In this document: piece after piece, positions 16,276 to 26,705 of the stretch
Layout: every line of letters starts with the position of its first letter
Numbering within the stretch: the stretch's first letter is position 1
From: Streptosporangium becharense
GTDB lineage: Bacteria; Actinomycetota; Actinomycetes; Streptosporangiales; Streptosporangiaceae
Reading direction: 5' to 3'
Length of the DNA: 64,000 nt
Assembly: GCF_014204985.1 (NCBI RefSeq)
Contig: NZ_JACHMP010000001.1
Span: 6,572,001-6,636,000 of the forward strand
Notes under the pieces: model-generated
Told to the model about the DNA's origin: nothing
Databases searched by the model: none
Seen by the model: only the letters and a program-made list of their open reading frames with translations
Translations under genes and position numbers: made by a program

Positions 16276-18405
16276 TCAGCCGGGAAGCAGCCTGACGTCG
16301 GCGGCCCGGACGTACATGATCCGGTGCCCGAACTGGATCTGCCGGTACCGGGTCGCACCCCGGACGATCCGGTGCCCGGCCGGGTCGAAGCCGGCCGCCC
16401 GGAGATAGGAGGAGCGGACGGTCATGCCGACGCTATAGGCCTGCCCGGCGGGCATCGAGTACTGCAACGGGGCCTGCTCCTGCACCGGGACGCCCTCGGG
16501 GTAGGCGGCCTTCTCCGGGTAGGCCCTGCCATAGACCTTCACCGAGGAGAGGCCCGGCCTGGGCGTCACCAGAGGGCCGGAGGCGGTCACGGACGTACGG
16601 GCGTCCTCCGGGTCGAGGAACCACGCCTTCTGTCCCAGGTACCAGATCGCGGTCCAGTCGCCCCTGCGCTCGGCGAACGCGTAACGCTGGCCGGTGGAGG
16701 CGCGGGCGGCGTGGTCGTAGACGCTGTAACTGGAGCCGCCGCCGGCGTGTTTGCCGACGTCCTTCACCAGCGGGGCGGTGGCGGAGGGGCGGGTGCGCAG
16801 CCAGACCGACGCGCCGCCCAGGCGGGGGCAGCCCCCCTTGCAGCCGGTGAAGCCGGGGGCGTTGGTGGCGTACTCCGGTCTGATCAGCACCGAGCGGACG
16901 GTCTCCTCCTCCGCCGGTGTCCGGCCCGGCCCGCTCACCAGCCTGACCTCCGGGGCGTCGAACGGCTCGCCGAGCAGCTCGAAGTAGTGGTCCCAGTCCC
17001 AGTAGGGGCCGGGGTCGTCGTGCATGCCGCGCACGGTGTCCGGGGTGGGCCCCGGCACGTTGTCGTGGCCGAGGATGTGCGACCGGTCCAGGGGGATGTC
17101 GTACTCGGCCGCGAGGTGGCGGACCAGCCTGGCCGACGAGCGGTACATCGCCTCGGTGAACCAGGCGCCGCCCTTGGCCAGGTAGCCCTCGTGCTCCAGG
17201 CCGATGGAACGGGAGTTGACGTACCAGTTGCCCGCGTGCCAGCCGATGTCACGCGCCCGCAGGTGCTGGGCGATGTGGCCGTCGCTGGAGCGGAGGGTGA
17301 AGTGCCAGCTCAGGTAGGAGGGGTTCTTGGCCAGGCGGGTCATGACGTCGTACGTCGTCTCCCCGTCGTGGATGACGATGTAGTCGATCGGGCGGTCGCC
17401 GTCGAACCGGTCGTGGTTGCCGTACCCGCCCTTCTTGAGGCGTTTGTACGTGGCGGGGATCCACGTGCAGGAGACGTCCGCCGGGCAGTCGGGGCCGGCC
17501 GCCGCGCGGCGCCGGGCCGTGCGGTCGCGGGGCACGGGCAGGTCCGGGGTCGCCGGGAGCGAGACCTGCTCGCCGTCGTCGGTCACCCGCGCGGCCCCGG
17601 ACCGGATCGTCGCGAAGACCTCGTCGGCGAAGGACCGCGCGGCCTTCGTGCGGGCCAGGCTCAGGTCGGCCGCGTAGCCGTGCCGCGCCGCGTCCGCGCG
17701 CCGTTCGTGCGGGGCGGGCGGGGGAGGGGCGGTGGTGCCGGCGTGGACGCCGGAGTAGCGTGCCACGGCGTCGTACCAGCGTGCCGGGCCGCCGCCGGTC
17801 CTTCCGCCGGTGCGCCGCTGGTAGTCGGCGAGCAGCGCGGCGCCGCCGCGGATGTTGGCGGACGGGTCCTCGCGCAGCACCTCGGCCGGGATGCCGGTCA
17901 GCTCGGCGGCGCGTCCCAGGGTGTCCTCCGGCGGTGTCACCGCCGTGCGCGGGACGCGCGCCACGTGCGGCCGGGTCTCGTCTCCGCGCCGGTCCTCTCC
18001 CGCCCCGTGCGGGCGGCCCGGCTCGGCCCGGCCGTCGACGAGGTGCATCGGTCCGTAACCCGCCGAGACGCTGGGCAGCCCGGCGTTGCCGTCCCACCGG
18101 GACTCCAGGTAGGAGACCGCCAGCAGCACGCTCTCCGGCACCCCGTACTCCCGTGCAGCCCCGGCGAAGTCCGCTTGTCTCCCGGGCCCCGCCTGTCTCC
18201 GGAGTACGGCGGGTTCACCGGGCCCCGCCTGTCTCCCGGGCTGCTCGCGTCCGCCGGGCTGCGGCGGCGCCGGGTTCCCCGGCCTTCCCGACCGGCCGGC
18301 GTGCCCCGGCCGGTCGGGCCGTTCGGCGGAGGCGGCCCCTCCCAGGGCGGCCGGGACCAGCGCCGTGAGCACGGCGACGGCTGCGATCCCTGACAGATGA
18401 CGCAT
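16276..18405 (-). CDS. Exported N-acetylmuramoyl-L-alanine amidase with an N-terminal transglycosylase-like domain
   Basis: 709 residues; AAGGA 6-7 bases before ATG 18405. Signal peptide MRHLSGIAAVAVLTALVPAA. After a Pro/Gly-rich linker, FAGAAREYGVPESVLLAVSYLESRWDG and YGPMHLVD resemble a lytic transglycosylase (SLT-like) core with Glu in YLESRW. At about 335-480 comes an Amidase_2/PGRP domain: IDYIVIHDGE (zinc His), HFTLRSSDGHIAQHL, IGLEHEGYL, SHILGHDNVPGPTPD (second zinc His). The C-terminus has SH3-like repeats (VWLRTRPSATAPLV and WTAIWYLGQKAWFLDPE). It acts on peptidoglycan outside the cell, probably in wall turnover or sporulation. The gene is divergent from the glmS unit, which supplies peptidoglycan precursors. 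Confidence 0.9.
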   Translation of the reverse strand: MRHLSGIAAVAVLTALVPAALGGAASAERPDRPGHAGRSGRPGNPAPPQPGGREQPGRQAGPGEPAVLRRQAGPGRQADFAGAAREYGVPESVLLAVSYLESRWDGNAGLPSVSAGYGPMHLVDGRAEPGRPHGAGEDRRGDETRPHVARVPRTAVTPPEDTLGRAAELTGIPAEVLREDPSANIRGGAALLADYQRRTGGRTGGGPARWYDAVARYSGVHAGTTAPPPPAPHERRADAARHGYAADLSLARTKAARSFADEVFATIRSGAARVTDDGEQVSLPATPDLPVPRDRTARRRAAAGPDCPADVSCTWIPATYKRLKKGGYGNHDRFDGDRPIDYIVIHDGETTYDVMTRLAKNPSYLSWHFTLRSSDGHIAQHLRARDIGWHAGNWYVNSRSIGLEHEGYLAKGGAWFTEAMYRSSARLVRHLAAEYDIPLDRSHILGHDNVPGPTPDTVRGMHDDPGPYWDWDHYFELLGEPFDAPEVRLVSGPGRTPAEEETVRSVLIRPEYATNAPGFTGCKGGCPRLGGASVWLRTRPSATAPLVKDVGKHAGGGSSYSVYDHAARASTGQRYAFAERRGDWTAIWYLGQKAWFLDPEDARTSVTASGPLVTPRPGLSSVKVYGRAYPEKAAYPEGVPVQEQAPLQYSMPAGQAYSVGMTVRSSYLRAAGFDPAGHRIVRGATRYRQIQFGHRIMYVRAADVRLLPG

Positions 18406-18519
18406 AGTGGTCCTTCCCCCGATCGGCCACTCAAGGTGATGTTGAGATTACTGATTGTCGCCATCCGGTGTCGGATTGCTGGGTCGAAGCGCGCTCTTGC
18501 CCGAAAACGGGCAGAAAAC

Positions 18520-18549
18520 TTGGTGATCTCCCTTCGGTTTGCGTATGGT
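18520..18549 (+). promoter_or_regulatory. Probable sigma-70-type promoter giving a leaderless transcript
   Basis: TTGGTG (18520-18525), an 18-base spacer and TATGGT (18544-18549), followed 8 bases later by the GTG start at 18558. That spacing places the transcript start at or next to the start codon. Confidence 0.55.
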
Positions 18550-18557
18550 CCTGCTCT

Positions 18558-18833
18558 GTGTCCACGGCACGGCATCCCCACGAGGACCTCATCGCCCATC
18601 TGACCCGCACGAGCGCGCTCGGCCCGGGAGAGGCGGCGCGGGTCGTGGCGGACGTGCTGGCCTACTTCTCCGAGCCGGTCGAGGACTTCGTCCGGCGGCG
18701 TCACACGGAGCTGAGGGCGAGGGGCCTGATCAACGACGAGATCTTCCCCAGGGTGGCCGCGGAGCTCGCGCTCCGCCGTGTCGCGGCACCGGAACTCTCC
18801 CTGCGCCAGCTGCGCCGGATCGTCTACGGGTAA
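18558..18833 (+). CDS. Small conserved protein upstream of glmS, unknown function
   Basis: 91 residues from GTG 18558: a charged, helical protein (HPHEDLIAHLTRTSALGPGEAA, VVADVLAYFSEPVEDFVRRR, LINDEIFPRVAAELALRRV, LRQLRRIVYG). No Shine-Dalgarno sequence; the promoter 8 bases upstream suggests leaderless translation. Reading farther upstream to 18468 is possible but crosses the promoter. It ends 22 bases before glmS and is probably cotranscribed with it. No family name recognised; the helical pattern could suit a small DNA- or protein-binding factor, which is speculation. Confidence 0.7.
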   Translation: MSTARHPHEDLIAHLTRTSALGPGEAARVVADVLAYFSEPVEDFVRRRHTELRARGLINDEIFPRVAAELALRRVAAPELSLRQLRRIVYG

Positions 18834-18855
18834 CACGGGTAGAAGGAGCTGTCAG

Positions 18856-20676
<1,821 letters not shown>

Positions 20677-20807
20677 ATCCACCCACTCCGCATCTCCTCG
20701 GTGCGGCCCCCTCGGTAAGGGCTCGGCGATAACGGCCCCGGGCGTGTGACATGAGGTGACACGCGGGTAGCCCGAGATGTACGGGGTGCCGGGGGGGAGG
20801 GGCGCTC

Positions 20808-21830
20808 ATGCGCCGCAGGGGGTTTCTGGCGCTGGTCACCGGGGTGGTGGCCGCCGCGGGCTGCGGCCCGGCCGGCGGTCCGGCCGGCACGGCGGTCGAC
20901 CGGCTGTCCGTCGTCGCGCCCGCCGTCCGCGGGCAGGGCTGGGAGGCGATGCCGCGCACCCTGGCCGGGGTCCTGACCCGGTGCCGCCTGGCCAGGGCCG
21001 TCGAGATCGTCGACCACCCGGCCGGGGCGGGCTCCGCCGTCCTGGACCGGCTGGGTTCCCCCGGCGGCCCCTTCACGGGCGAGGGCAGGGTGCTCGTCGC
21101 CGGGATGTCACTGGTGGCGGGTGCGGAGATCGCCGGCACCGCCCCCCTGGTCGGCGCCACCACCCCGCTCGCCCGCCTCGTGGGCGACTGGGCCGCCCTG
21201 GTCGTCCCGGACGGCTCCCGGCTGCGTTCCTTCGACGACTTCGCCGCCGGCGTCCGCCGGGACCCGGCGGGGCTGGCGGTCGGCGGCCGGCTGGAGGGCG
21301 GCTCGGACCACGTGCTCTACGGCATGATCGGCAAGTGCCTGGGGGCCGACGCCCGGCTGCTCGACTACGCCGGGTACCTCACCGCGGCGGACGCCGCCGA
21401 GGCGCTTCACCTCGGCCGGGTGGCCGCGCTCCTGGGGCCGGCCCGGTCGTTCCGGTCCGGGATCGCCGCCGGCCGGCTGCGTCCCCTGGTGGTCTCCTCG
21501 GGGGAGCGCGTCGACGGGATCGACGCGCCGACGCTCATGGAGCTGGACGTCCGGCTGGAGTACAGCGACTGGTGCGGCCTGCTCGGCCCGGCGCGCATGG
21601 CGGAGGCGGACCTGGACGCGGCGGTCGCCCTGTGTGACAGGATCGACGCGGCCCCCGACTGGCGGGCCCGGTGCGCGGCCAACGGCTGGAGCCGGGTCTA
21701 TCTCAGCGGCGACGACTTCCGCCAGTGGTTGTCCACCGAGACGGCGCGCACCCGCGAGGTGCTGCATGACCTCGGACTGTTGAAGTCTTCCGACACAACT
21801 TGTTGGGGTAGTTGCGTCCGACGCCACTAG
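20808..21830 (+). CDS. Bug/TctC-type solute-binding lipoprotein (orphan)
   Basis: 340 residues; GGGAGGGG precedes the ATG. MRRRGFLALVTGVVAAAGCG has a twin-arginine-like RRRGF and a lipobox ending in Cys19, so it is an exported lipoprotein. The body resembles tripartite tricarboxylate transporter receptor proteins (Bug family): VVAPAVRGQGWEAMPRTLAG, ADHPAGAGS-type loop, DWAALVVPDGSRLRSFDDF, GSDHVLYGMIGK, RPLVVSSGERVDGIDAPTLMELDV. No TctA/TctB permease is nearby. The last 12 codons overlap the NrdR-like boxes of the following operon, so the gene's 3' end carries regulatory DNA. Substrate unknown. Confidence 0.8.
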   Translation: MRRRGFLALVTGVVAAAGCGPAGGPAGTAVDRLSVVAPAVRGQGWEAMPRTLAGVLTRCRLARAVEIVDHPAGAGSAVLDRLGSPGGPFTGEGRVLVAGMSLVAGAEIAGTAPLVGATTPLARLVGDWAALVVPDGSRLRSFDDFAAGVRRDPAGLAVGGRLEGGSDHVLYGMIGKCLGADARLLDYAGYLTAADAAEALHLGRVAALLGPARSFRSGIAAGRLRPLVVSSGERVDGIDAPTLMELDVRLEYSDWCGLLGPARMAEADLDAAVALCDRIDAAPDWRARCAANGWSRVYLSGDDFRQWLSTETARTREVLHDLGLLKSSDTTCWGSCVRRH

Positions 21831-21839
21831 ATGTAGGAT
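21793..21839 (+). promoter_or_regulatory. Pair of NrdR-box-like motifs upstream of nrdA
   Basis: Two 16-base imperfect palindromes, ACACAACTTGTTGGGG (21793-21808) and CCACTAGATGTAGGAT (21824-21839), begin exactly 31 bases apart, i.e. about three helical turns. Tandem boxes of this spacing are how the repressor NrdR binds ribonucleotide reductase promoters. The motif match is imperfect, so this is inference. Confidence 0.55.
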
Positions 21840-21845
21840 CCTGCT

Positions 21846-22026
21846 CGTTGCTGGTTCGCCCCGGGAGGGGCGACGAGAGAGGGAACCCGGTGAGATTCCG
21901 GGGCTGCCCCGCAGCGGTGAACGGGAACGAAAGCCGTCATTGAGCACTGGGTGCGTCATGCCCGGGAAGCGACGGCCGGTAGGCGTGTGCACGGTGCCCG
22001 TGAGTCCGAAGACCTGCCGGTGACGT
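21846..22026 (+). promoter_or_regulatory. Cobalamin (AdoCbl) riboswitch
   Basis: The conserved core GGGAACCCGGTGAGATTCC, then GGCTGCCCCGCAGCGGTGAAC, and the B12 box AGTCCGAAGACCTGCCGG at 22003-22020 are all present in the right order. The leader controls nrdAB. In Streptomyces an equivalent riboswitch shuts off the B12-independent class Ia reductase when coenzyme B12 is available for the class II enzyme. A hairpin just downstream (CCTCGT / ACGAGG, 22039-22064) could be part of the expression platform. Confidence 0.93.
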
Positions 22027-22150
22027 AAGTGTCCAGGGCCTCGTGGGAGGGCCCGCGGACGAGGCGGTCCGGCGTGCCCGGAATCGCTCGTATCCGCGTG
22101 CCCGTCCTCCGGGAGCCGCACGGGGAATTCGAACGAGCGAGGGGCAGGAC

Positions 22151-24469
22151 GTGACGCACACCGTGGTCGACGCCGCAGGGGAGACCGCCGGAACGGGCGG
22201 GCAGGACGCCGCCGGGCGGGACGCCGGGACGGGAATCCGGGGCACGCGGACCGGTGGGACCGGTGGGGCGTCGGAGGCCGACCGCAGACTGGCCATCGAC
22301 GAGGCCGCGGCCCGGGTCATCACCGACCCGGAGAACTCCAGGGTCGCCGCCGGGTTGCTGGCCGGGCTGATCGCCGACGAGGCCGCCGGGCACGGCGTCT
22401 TGAGCTTCTCCGACTCCGTCGCCGCCACCCACGCGGCCGGACTGGTCGCCGACCGGCTGGCGGAGTTCGTGGCCGTCAACGCCGCGGCGCTGGACGCGCT
22501 GGTCGACACCGGGGCCGACGACCGGTTCGAGTACTTCGGGCTGCGCACGGTCTACGACCGCTACCTGCTGCGCCACCCGGAGACCCGCAGGGTCCTGGAA
22601 CGCCCGCAGCACTTCTTCCTGCGGGTCGCCTGCGGCCTCTCGGAGACGGTCTCCGAGGCCGCCGAGCTCTACCGGCTCATGGCGACGCTGTCCTACCTGC
22701 CCAGCTCGCCCACCCTGTTCAACTCCGGCGCGCGCCGGCCCCAGCTGTCGTCCTGCTTCCTGCTCGACTCCCCGCGCGACGAGCTGGAGGCCGTCTACGA
22801 GCGCTACGGTCAGGTCGCCCGCCTGTCGAAGTACGCCGGGGGCATCGGCATCTCCTGGAGCCGGGTCCGCTCCCGGGGGTCGCTGATCCGGGGCACCAAC
22901 GGCCACTCCAACGGCATCGTGCCGTGGCTGCGCACGCTCGACGCCAGCGTCGCCGCGGTCAACCAGGGCGGCCGCCGCAAGGGTGCGGCCTGCGTCTACC
23001 TGGAGACGTGGCACGCCGACATCGAGGAGTTCCTGGAGCTGCGCGACAACACCGGCGAGGACGCGCGCCGCACGCACAACCTGAACCTGGCGAACTGGAT
23101 CCCGGACGAGTTCATGCGCCGGGTCGAGGCCGACGGCACCTGGTCGCTGTTCGACCCCAAGGACGTCCCGCACCTGGTCGACCTGTACGGCGCCGCCTTC
23201 GACGAGGCGTACCGCGCCGCCGAGGCCGAGGGACGGTTCGTCAGGCGGATCCCGGCCCGCACCTTGTACGGCCGGATGATGCGCACCCTCGCCCAGACCG
23301 GCAACGGCTGGATGACTTTCAAGGACGCCGCGAACCGGACCTCCAACCAGACCGCGCGTCCCGGGAACGTCATCCACCTGTCGAACCTCTGCACCGAGAT
23401 CCTGGAGGTCACCAGCGACGCGGAGACCGCCGTCTGCAACCTGGGCTCGGTCAACCTCGCCGCCCACCTGGACGCCTCCGGCGGCGACCTCGACTGGACG
23501 CGGCTGCGCGCCACCGTCCGCACCGCGGTGCGCTTCCTGGATCGCACCATCGACCTGGGCTTCTACCCGACCTCCGAGGCCGAGGCGGCCAACCGGCGCT
23601 GGCGTCCGATCGGGCTCGGCGTGATGGGCCTGGCCGACGTGCTGTTCGCGCTGCGCCTGCCGTTCGACGCCCTCGAGGCGATGGCGCTGTCCACCCGGAT
23701 CTCCGAGGAGATCGCGCTCGCCGCGTACGCCACCTCCGCGGACCTGGCCGTCGAGCGGGGCCGCCACCCCTCCTACGACGACACCAGGGCCGCCGCCGGG
23801 GTGCTGCACCCCGACCACTACGGGGCGGGGACCTCCGCGGAGTGGACCACGCTGCGCGAGCGGATCGCGGTGACCGGCCTGCGCAACTCGCTGATGGTCG
23901 CGATCGCCCCCACGGCCACCATCGCCTCCATCGCGGGCTGCTACGAGTGCATCGAGCCCCAGGTCTCCAACGTCTTCAAGCGCGAGACGCTCTCCGGGGA
24001 GTTCCTCCAGGTCAACCGATACCTGGTCCGGGATCTTTCGGCGCGCGGGCTGTGGACCCCGCAGATCCGCGACGCGATCAAGGCCGCCGACGGGTCCGTC
24101 CAGGACATCCCGCAGATTCCCGCGGACCTGAGGCTGCTCTACCGGACCGCCTGGGAGCTGCCGCAGAAGGCGCTGATCGACCTGGCCGCCGCGCGCGCAC
24201 CGTACATCGACCAGTCGCAGTCGCTGAACCTCTTCATGGCCACCCCGACCATCGGCAAGCTCTCCTCGATGTACGCCTACGCCTGGAAGTCGGGCCTGAA
24301 GACCACGTACTACCTGCGCTCACGCCCGGCCACCCGGATCGCCCAGGCCACCGTGGCGTCCTCCGCGGCGTCCCCCGTGCGGCCCGCGGCGCCCGGCGGG
24401 CCCGTGCCCGACCCGGAGGCCGTCGCCTGCTCGCTGGAGAACCCCGAGTACTGCGACGCCTGCCAGTAG
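22151..24469 (+). CDS. nrdA: Ribonucleoside-diphosphate reductase class Ia, alpha subunit
   Basis: 772 residues from GTG 22151 (GAGGGG 6 bases upstream); a longer frame from 22043 runs into the riboswitch. Active-site cysteines: SSCFLLD (about Cys201), SNLCTEI (thiyl-radical Cys, about 414), VCNLGSVNL (about 429); the C-terminal redox pair is YCDACQ. It reduces ribonucleoside diphosphates together with NrdB. The first about 45 residues are Gly/Thr-rich low complexity; the VTKRDG-type first half of the allosteric ATP-cone is not visible, although the helical part (AIDEAAARVITDPENSRVAA) remains. Controlled by the cobalamin riboswitch and probably NrdR; nrdB follows 34 bases downstream. Confidence 0.96.
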   Translation: MTHTVVDAAGETAGTGGQDAAGRDAGTGIRGTRTGGTGGASEADRRLAIDEAAARVITDPENSRVAAGLLAGLIADEAAGHGVLSFSDSVAATHAAGLVADRLAEFVAVNAAALDALVDTGADDRFEYFGLRTVYDRYLLRHPETRRVLERPQHFFLRVACGLSETVSEAAELYRLMATLSYLPSSPTLFNSGARRPQLSSCFLLDSPRDELEAVYERYGQVARLSKYAGGIGISWSRVRSRGSLIRGTNGHSNGIVPWLRTLDASVAAVNQGGRRKGAACVYLETWHADIEEFLELRDNTGEDARRTHNLNLANWIPDEFMRRVEADGTWSLFDPKDVPHLVDLYGAAFDEAYRAAEAEGRFVRRIPARTLYGRMMRTLAQTGNGWMTFKDAANRTSNQTARPGNVIHLSNLCTEILEVTSDAETAVCNLGSVNLAAHLDASGGDLDWTRLRATVRTAVRFLDRTIDLGFYPTSEAEAANRRWRPIGLGVMGLADVLFALRLPFDALEAMALSTRISEEIALAAYATSADLAVERGRHPSYDDTRAAAGVLHPDHYGAGTSAEWTTLRERIAVTGLRNSLMVAIAPTATIASIAGCYECIEPQVSNVFKRETLSGEFLQVNRYLVRDLSARGLWTPQIRDAIKAADGSVQDIPQIPADLRLLYRTAWELPQKALIDLAAARAPYIDQSQSLNLFMATPTIGKLSSMYAYAWKSGLKTTYYLRSRPATRIAQATVASSAASPVRPAAPGGPVPDPEAVACSLENPEYCDACQ

Positions 24470-24503
24470 ACGCCCCTCATCCCCTTCCGAAAGGCACCGC
24501 CCG

Positions 24504-25499
24504 ATGCTGCTCGACCCCGGCATGGATCTCACCCTGCGGCCGATGCGCTACCCGGAGTTCTACGAACGCTTCCGGGCCGCGATCCGCAACACCTGGACCG
24601 TGGAGGAGGTGGACCTCGCCTCCGACCTGGCGGACCTGGCGAAGATGACGGCCGAGGAACGCCACCTGATCAACCGGCTCGTCGCGTTCTTCGCCACCGG
24701 CGACTCGATCGTGGCCAACAACCTGGTCCTCAACCTCTACCAGCACGTCAACGCACCCGAGGCGCGCCTGTATCTCAGCAGGCAGCTCTTCGAGGAGGCC
24801 GTGCACGTCCAGTTCTACCTGACCCTGCTCGACACCTACCTGCCCGACCCGGACGAGCGGGCCAAGGCGTTCGCCGCGGTCGAGCACATCCCCTCGATCC
24901 GCGACAAGGCGGAGTTCTGCTTCCGGTGGATCGACTCGCTGGGCGGGCTGACCCGGCTGGAGACCCGCGAGGACCGGCGGGCGTTCCTGCTCAACCTGAT
25001 CTGCTTCGCGGCGTGCATCGAGGGTTTGTTCTTCTACGGTGCCTTCGCCTATGTTTACTGGTTCCGCTCCCGGGGCCTGCTCAGCGGCCTGGCCACGGGG
25101 ACGAACTGGGTGTTCCGCGACGAGTCCCTGCACATGGAGTTCGCCTTCGGGGTCGTCGACACCGTGCGGGCCGAGGAGCCCGGCCTGTTCGACGACGAGC
25201 TCGCCGAGCAGGTCACCCGGATGCTGGAGGAGGCGGTGGCGGCCGAGCTGGCCTTCGCCGAGGACCTGTGCCGCGACGGCCTGCTCGGCATGAGCGCCGA
25301 GCGGATGCGCGAGTATCTGGAGTACGTCGCCGACCGGCGGCTGGCCCGGCTCGGGATGCCCGTCCGGTACGGCACGGCCAATCCGTTCGCGTTCATGGAG
25401 TTGCAGGACGTGCAGGAGCTGGCGAACTTCTTCGAGAGGAGGGTTTCCGCCTACCAGGTGGCGGTTGAGGGGAATGTCACTTTTGATGAGACTTTCTGA
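24504..25499 (+). CDS. nrdB: Ribonucleoside-diphosphate reductase class Ia, beta subunit
   Basis: 331 residues. Di-iron/tyrosyl-radical subunit: metal ligand Asp67 (FFATGDSIV), LFEEAVHVQFY with Glu98, His101 and the radical Tyr105 in the spacing of E. coli E115/H118/Y122, then a second ligand set in CIEGLFFYGAFAYVYWF and RDESLHMEFAF. Length is close to the family norm (320-375). It generates the stable tyrosyl radical passed to NrdA and needs oxygen and iron or manganese. Cotranscribed with nrdA. No nrdS-like regulator gene follows. Confidence 0.96.
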   Translation: MLLDPGMDLTLRPMRYPEFYERFRAAIRNTWTVEEVDLASDLADLAKMTAEERHLINRLVAFFATGDSIVANNLVLNLYQHVNAPEARLYLSRQLFEEAVHVQFYLTLLDTYLPDPDERAKAFAAVEHIPSIRDKAEFCFRWIDSLGGLTRLETREDRRAFLLNLICFAACIEGLFFYGAFAYVYWFRSRGLLSGLATGTNWVFRDESLHMEFAFGVVDTVRAEEPGLFDDELAEQVTRMLEEAVAAELAFAEDLCRDGLLGMSAERMREYLEYVADRRLARLGMPVRYGTANPFAFMELQDVQELANFFERRVSAYQVAVEGNVTFDETF

Positions 25500-25575
25500 T
25501 TTGTTGGCGATCTAGGGGGGAACCCTGTCCGGCGCAATGATCTTTCAGGAGGAAAGCACGAGGGGGACGCCGTCA

Positions 25576-26682
25576 GTGTCGGAATGGATCCTCATGATCG
25601 CTTCCGTGTTCGCAGCAGTGGTGGCCGTCGAGGCGGTGCGCCGGATTCTCCAGTCGCGGCTGATCGGGGAGAAATGGGTTCTCGCCGGTCCGCTGGTCCG
25701 CCGTTGCACCTGGCCGGGGTTCGCCGCGGCCGCGGTGGCCACGGCCTACACGGTCTACGAACCGGGCATGGCCGACAGGTCCGTCAGCGGGACGATCCAG
25801 CGGGTCCTCAGCCTGCTGATGATCGGGTGCGTCACCTGGCTGGTCATCCAGGCGGCCTACGCGGTCACCGACGTCGTCCTGGAACGGCTGATCAGCGTCG
25901 AGGGGGAGCGCAACCGCAAGGCCCGGCGGATCCGCACCCAGATCACCCTGGTCCGCCGGGTCGCCTCGGCGGTCATCATCGTGGTGGCACTGGGCGCGAT
26001 GCTCTTCACCTTCCCCCAGGTGCGGGCGCTCGGCGCCGGGCTGCTGGCCTCGGCCGGGATCGCCGGCGTCGTGGTCGGCATCGCCGCCCAGGCGACCCTG
26101 GGCAACATGCTCGCCGGCCTGCAGCTCGCCTTCAGTGACGCGCTCCGCCTGGACGACGTCGTCGTGGTGAAGGGCGAGTGGGGCCGCATCGAGGAGCTGA
26201 GCCTGACCTACGTGGTGCTGCGGCTGTGGGACGAGCGCCGGCTGATCCTGCCGGTCTCCCACTTCACGGCCAACCCGTTCGAGAACTGGACCCGGCACAG
26301 CAGCCGGGTGATCGGCCACGTCTACTTCCGGGTCGACTGGTCGGTGCCGGTGGAGGAGCTGCGCGCCGAGCTCTATCAGGCCCTGCGCGCGCACCCGCTG
26401 TGGGACCAGAAGGACTGGACCCTCCAGGTCACCGACACCCTGCCCAGCGGGTTGCTGGAGCTGCGCGCGCTGATGAGCGCCGCCGACTCCGCCAGCGCCT
26501 GGGACCTCAAGTGCGACATCCGCGAGCACATGGTGACGTTCATCCGGGAGAAGTACCCCGAGTCGCTGCCCCGCTTCCGGGTGGACGCCGAGCCGTCGTC
26601 CCCGGCCGTGCCCGGTCTGTTCGCCGGGCCGGACGGCGTCCCGGGGCCGGGGCACCGGGACGGCACGCCGGACCTCTCCTGA
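25576..26682 (+). CDS. MscS-family mechanosensitive ion channel
   Basis: 368 residues from GTG 25576, with GAGGGGG 9 bases upstream; an ATG at 25537 in the same frame is the alternative. Four hydrophobic segments (ILMIASVFAAVVAVEAV, CTWPGFAAAAVATAYTV, LSLLMIGCVTWLVIQAAYA, VASAVIIVVALGAMLFTF) precede the pore helix and MscS signature: ASAGIAGVVVGIAAQATLGN, MLAGLQLAFSDALRLDDVVVV, GEWGRIEELSLTYVVLRLWD, RRLILPVSHF. It releases osmolytes when membrane tension rises. It lies 76 bases after nrdB but is probably independent of it. The C-terminus is Pro/Gly-rich. Confidence 0.9.
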   Translation: MSEWILMIASVFAAVVAVEAVRRILQSRLIGEKWVLAGPLVRRCTWPGFAAAAVATAYTVYEPGMADRSVSGTIQRVLSLLMIGCVTWLVIQAAYAVTDVVLERLISVEGERNRKARRIRTQITLVRRVASAVIIVVALGAMLFTFPQVRALGAGLLASAGIAGVVVGIAAQATLGNMLAGLQLAFSDALRLDDVVVVKGEWGRIEELSLTYVVLRLWDERRLILPVSHFTANPFENWTRHSSRVIGHVYFRVDWSVPVEELRAELYQALRAHPLWDQKDWTLQVTDTLPSGLLELRALMSAADSASAWDLKCDIREHMVTFIREKYPESLPRFRVDAEPSSPAVPGLFAGPDGVPGPGHRDGTPDLS

Positions 26683-26705
26683 GCGAGGGCCGCGCGGGCC
26701 TTCGC

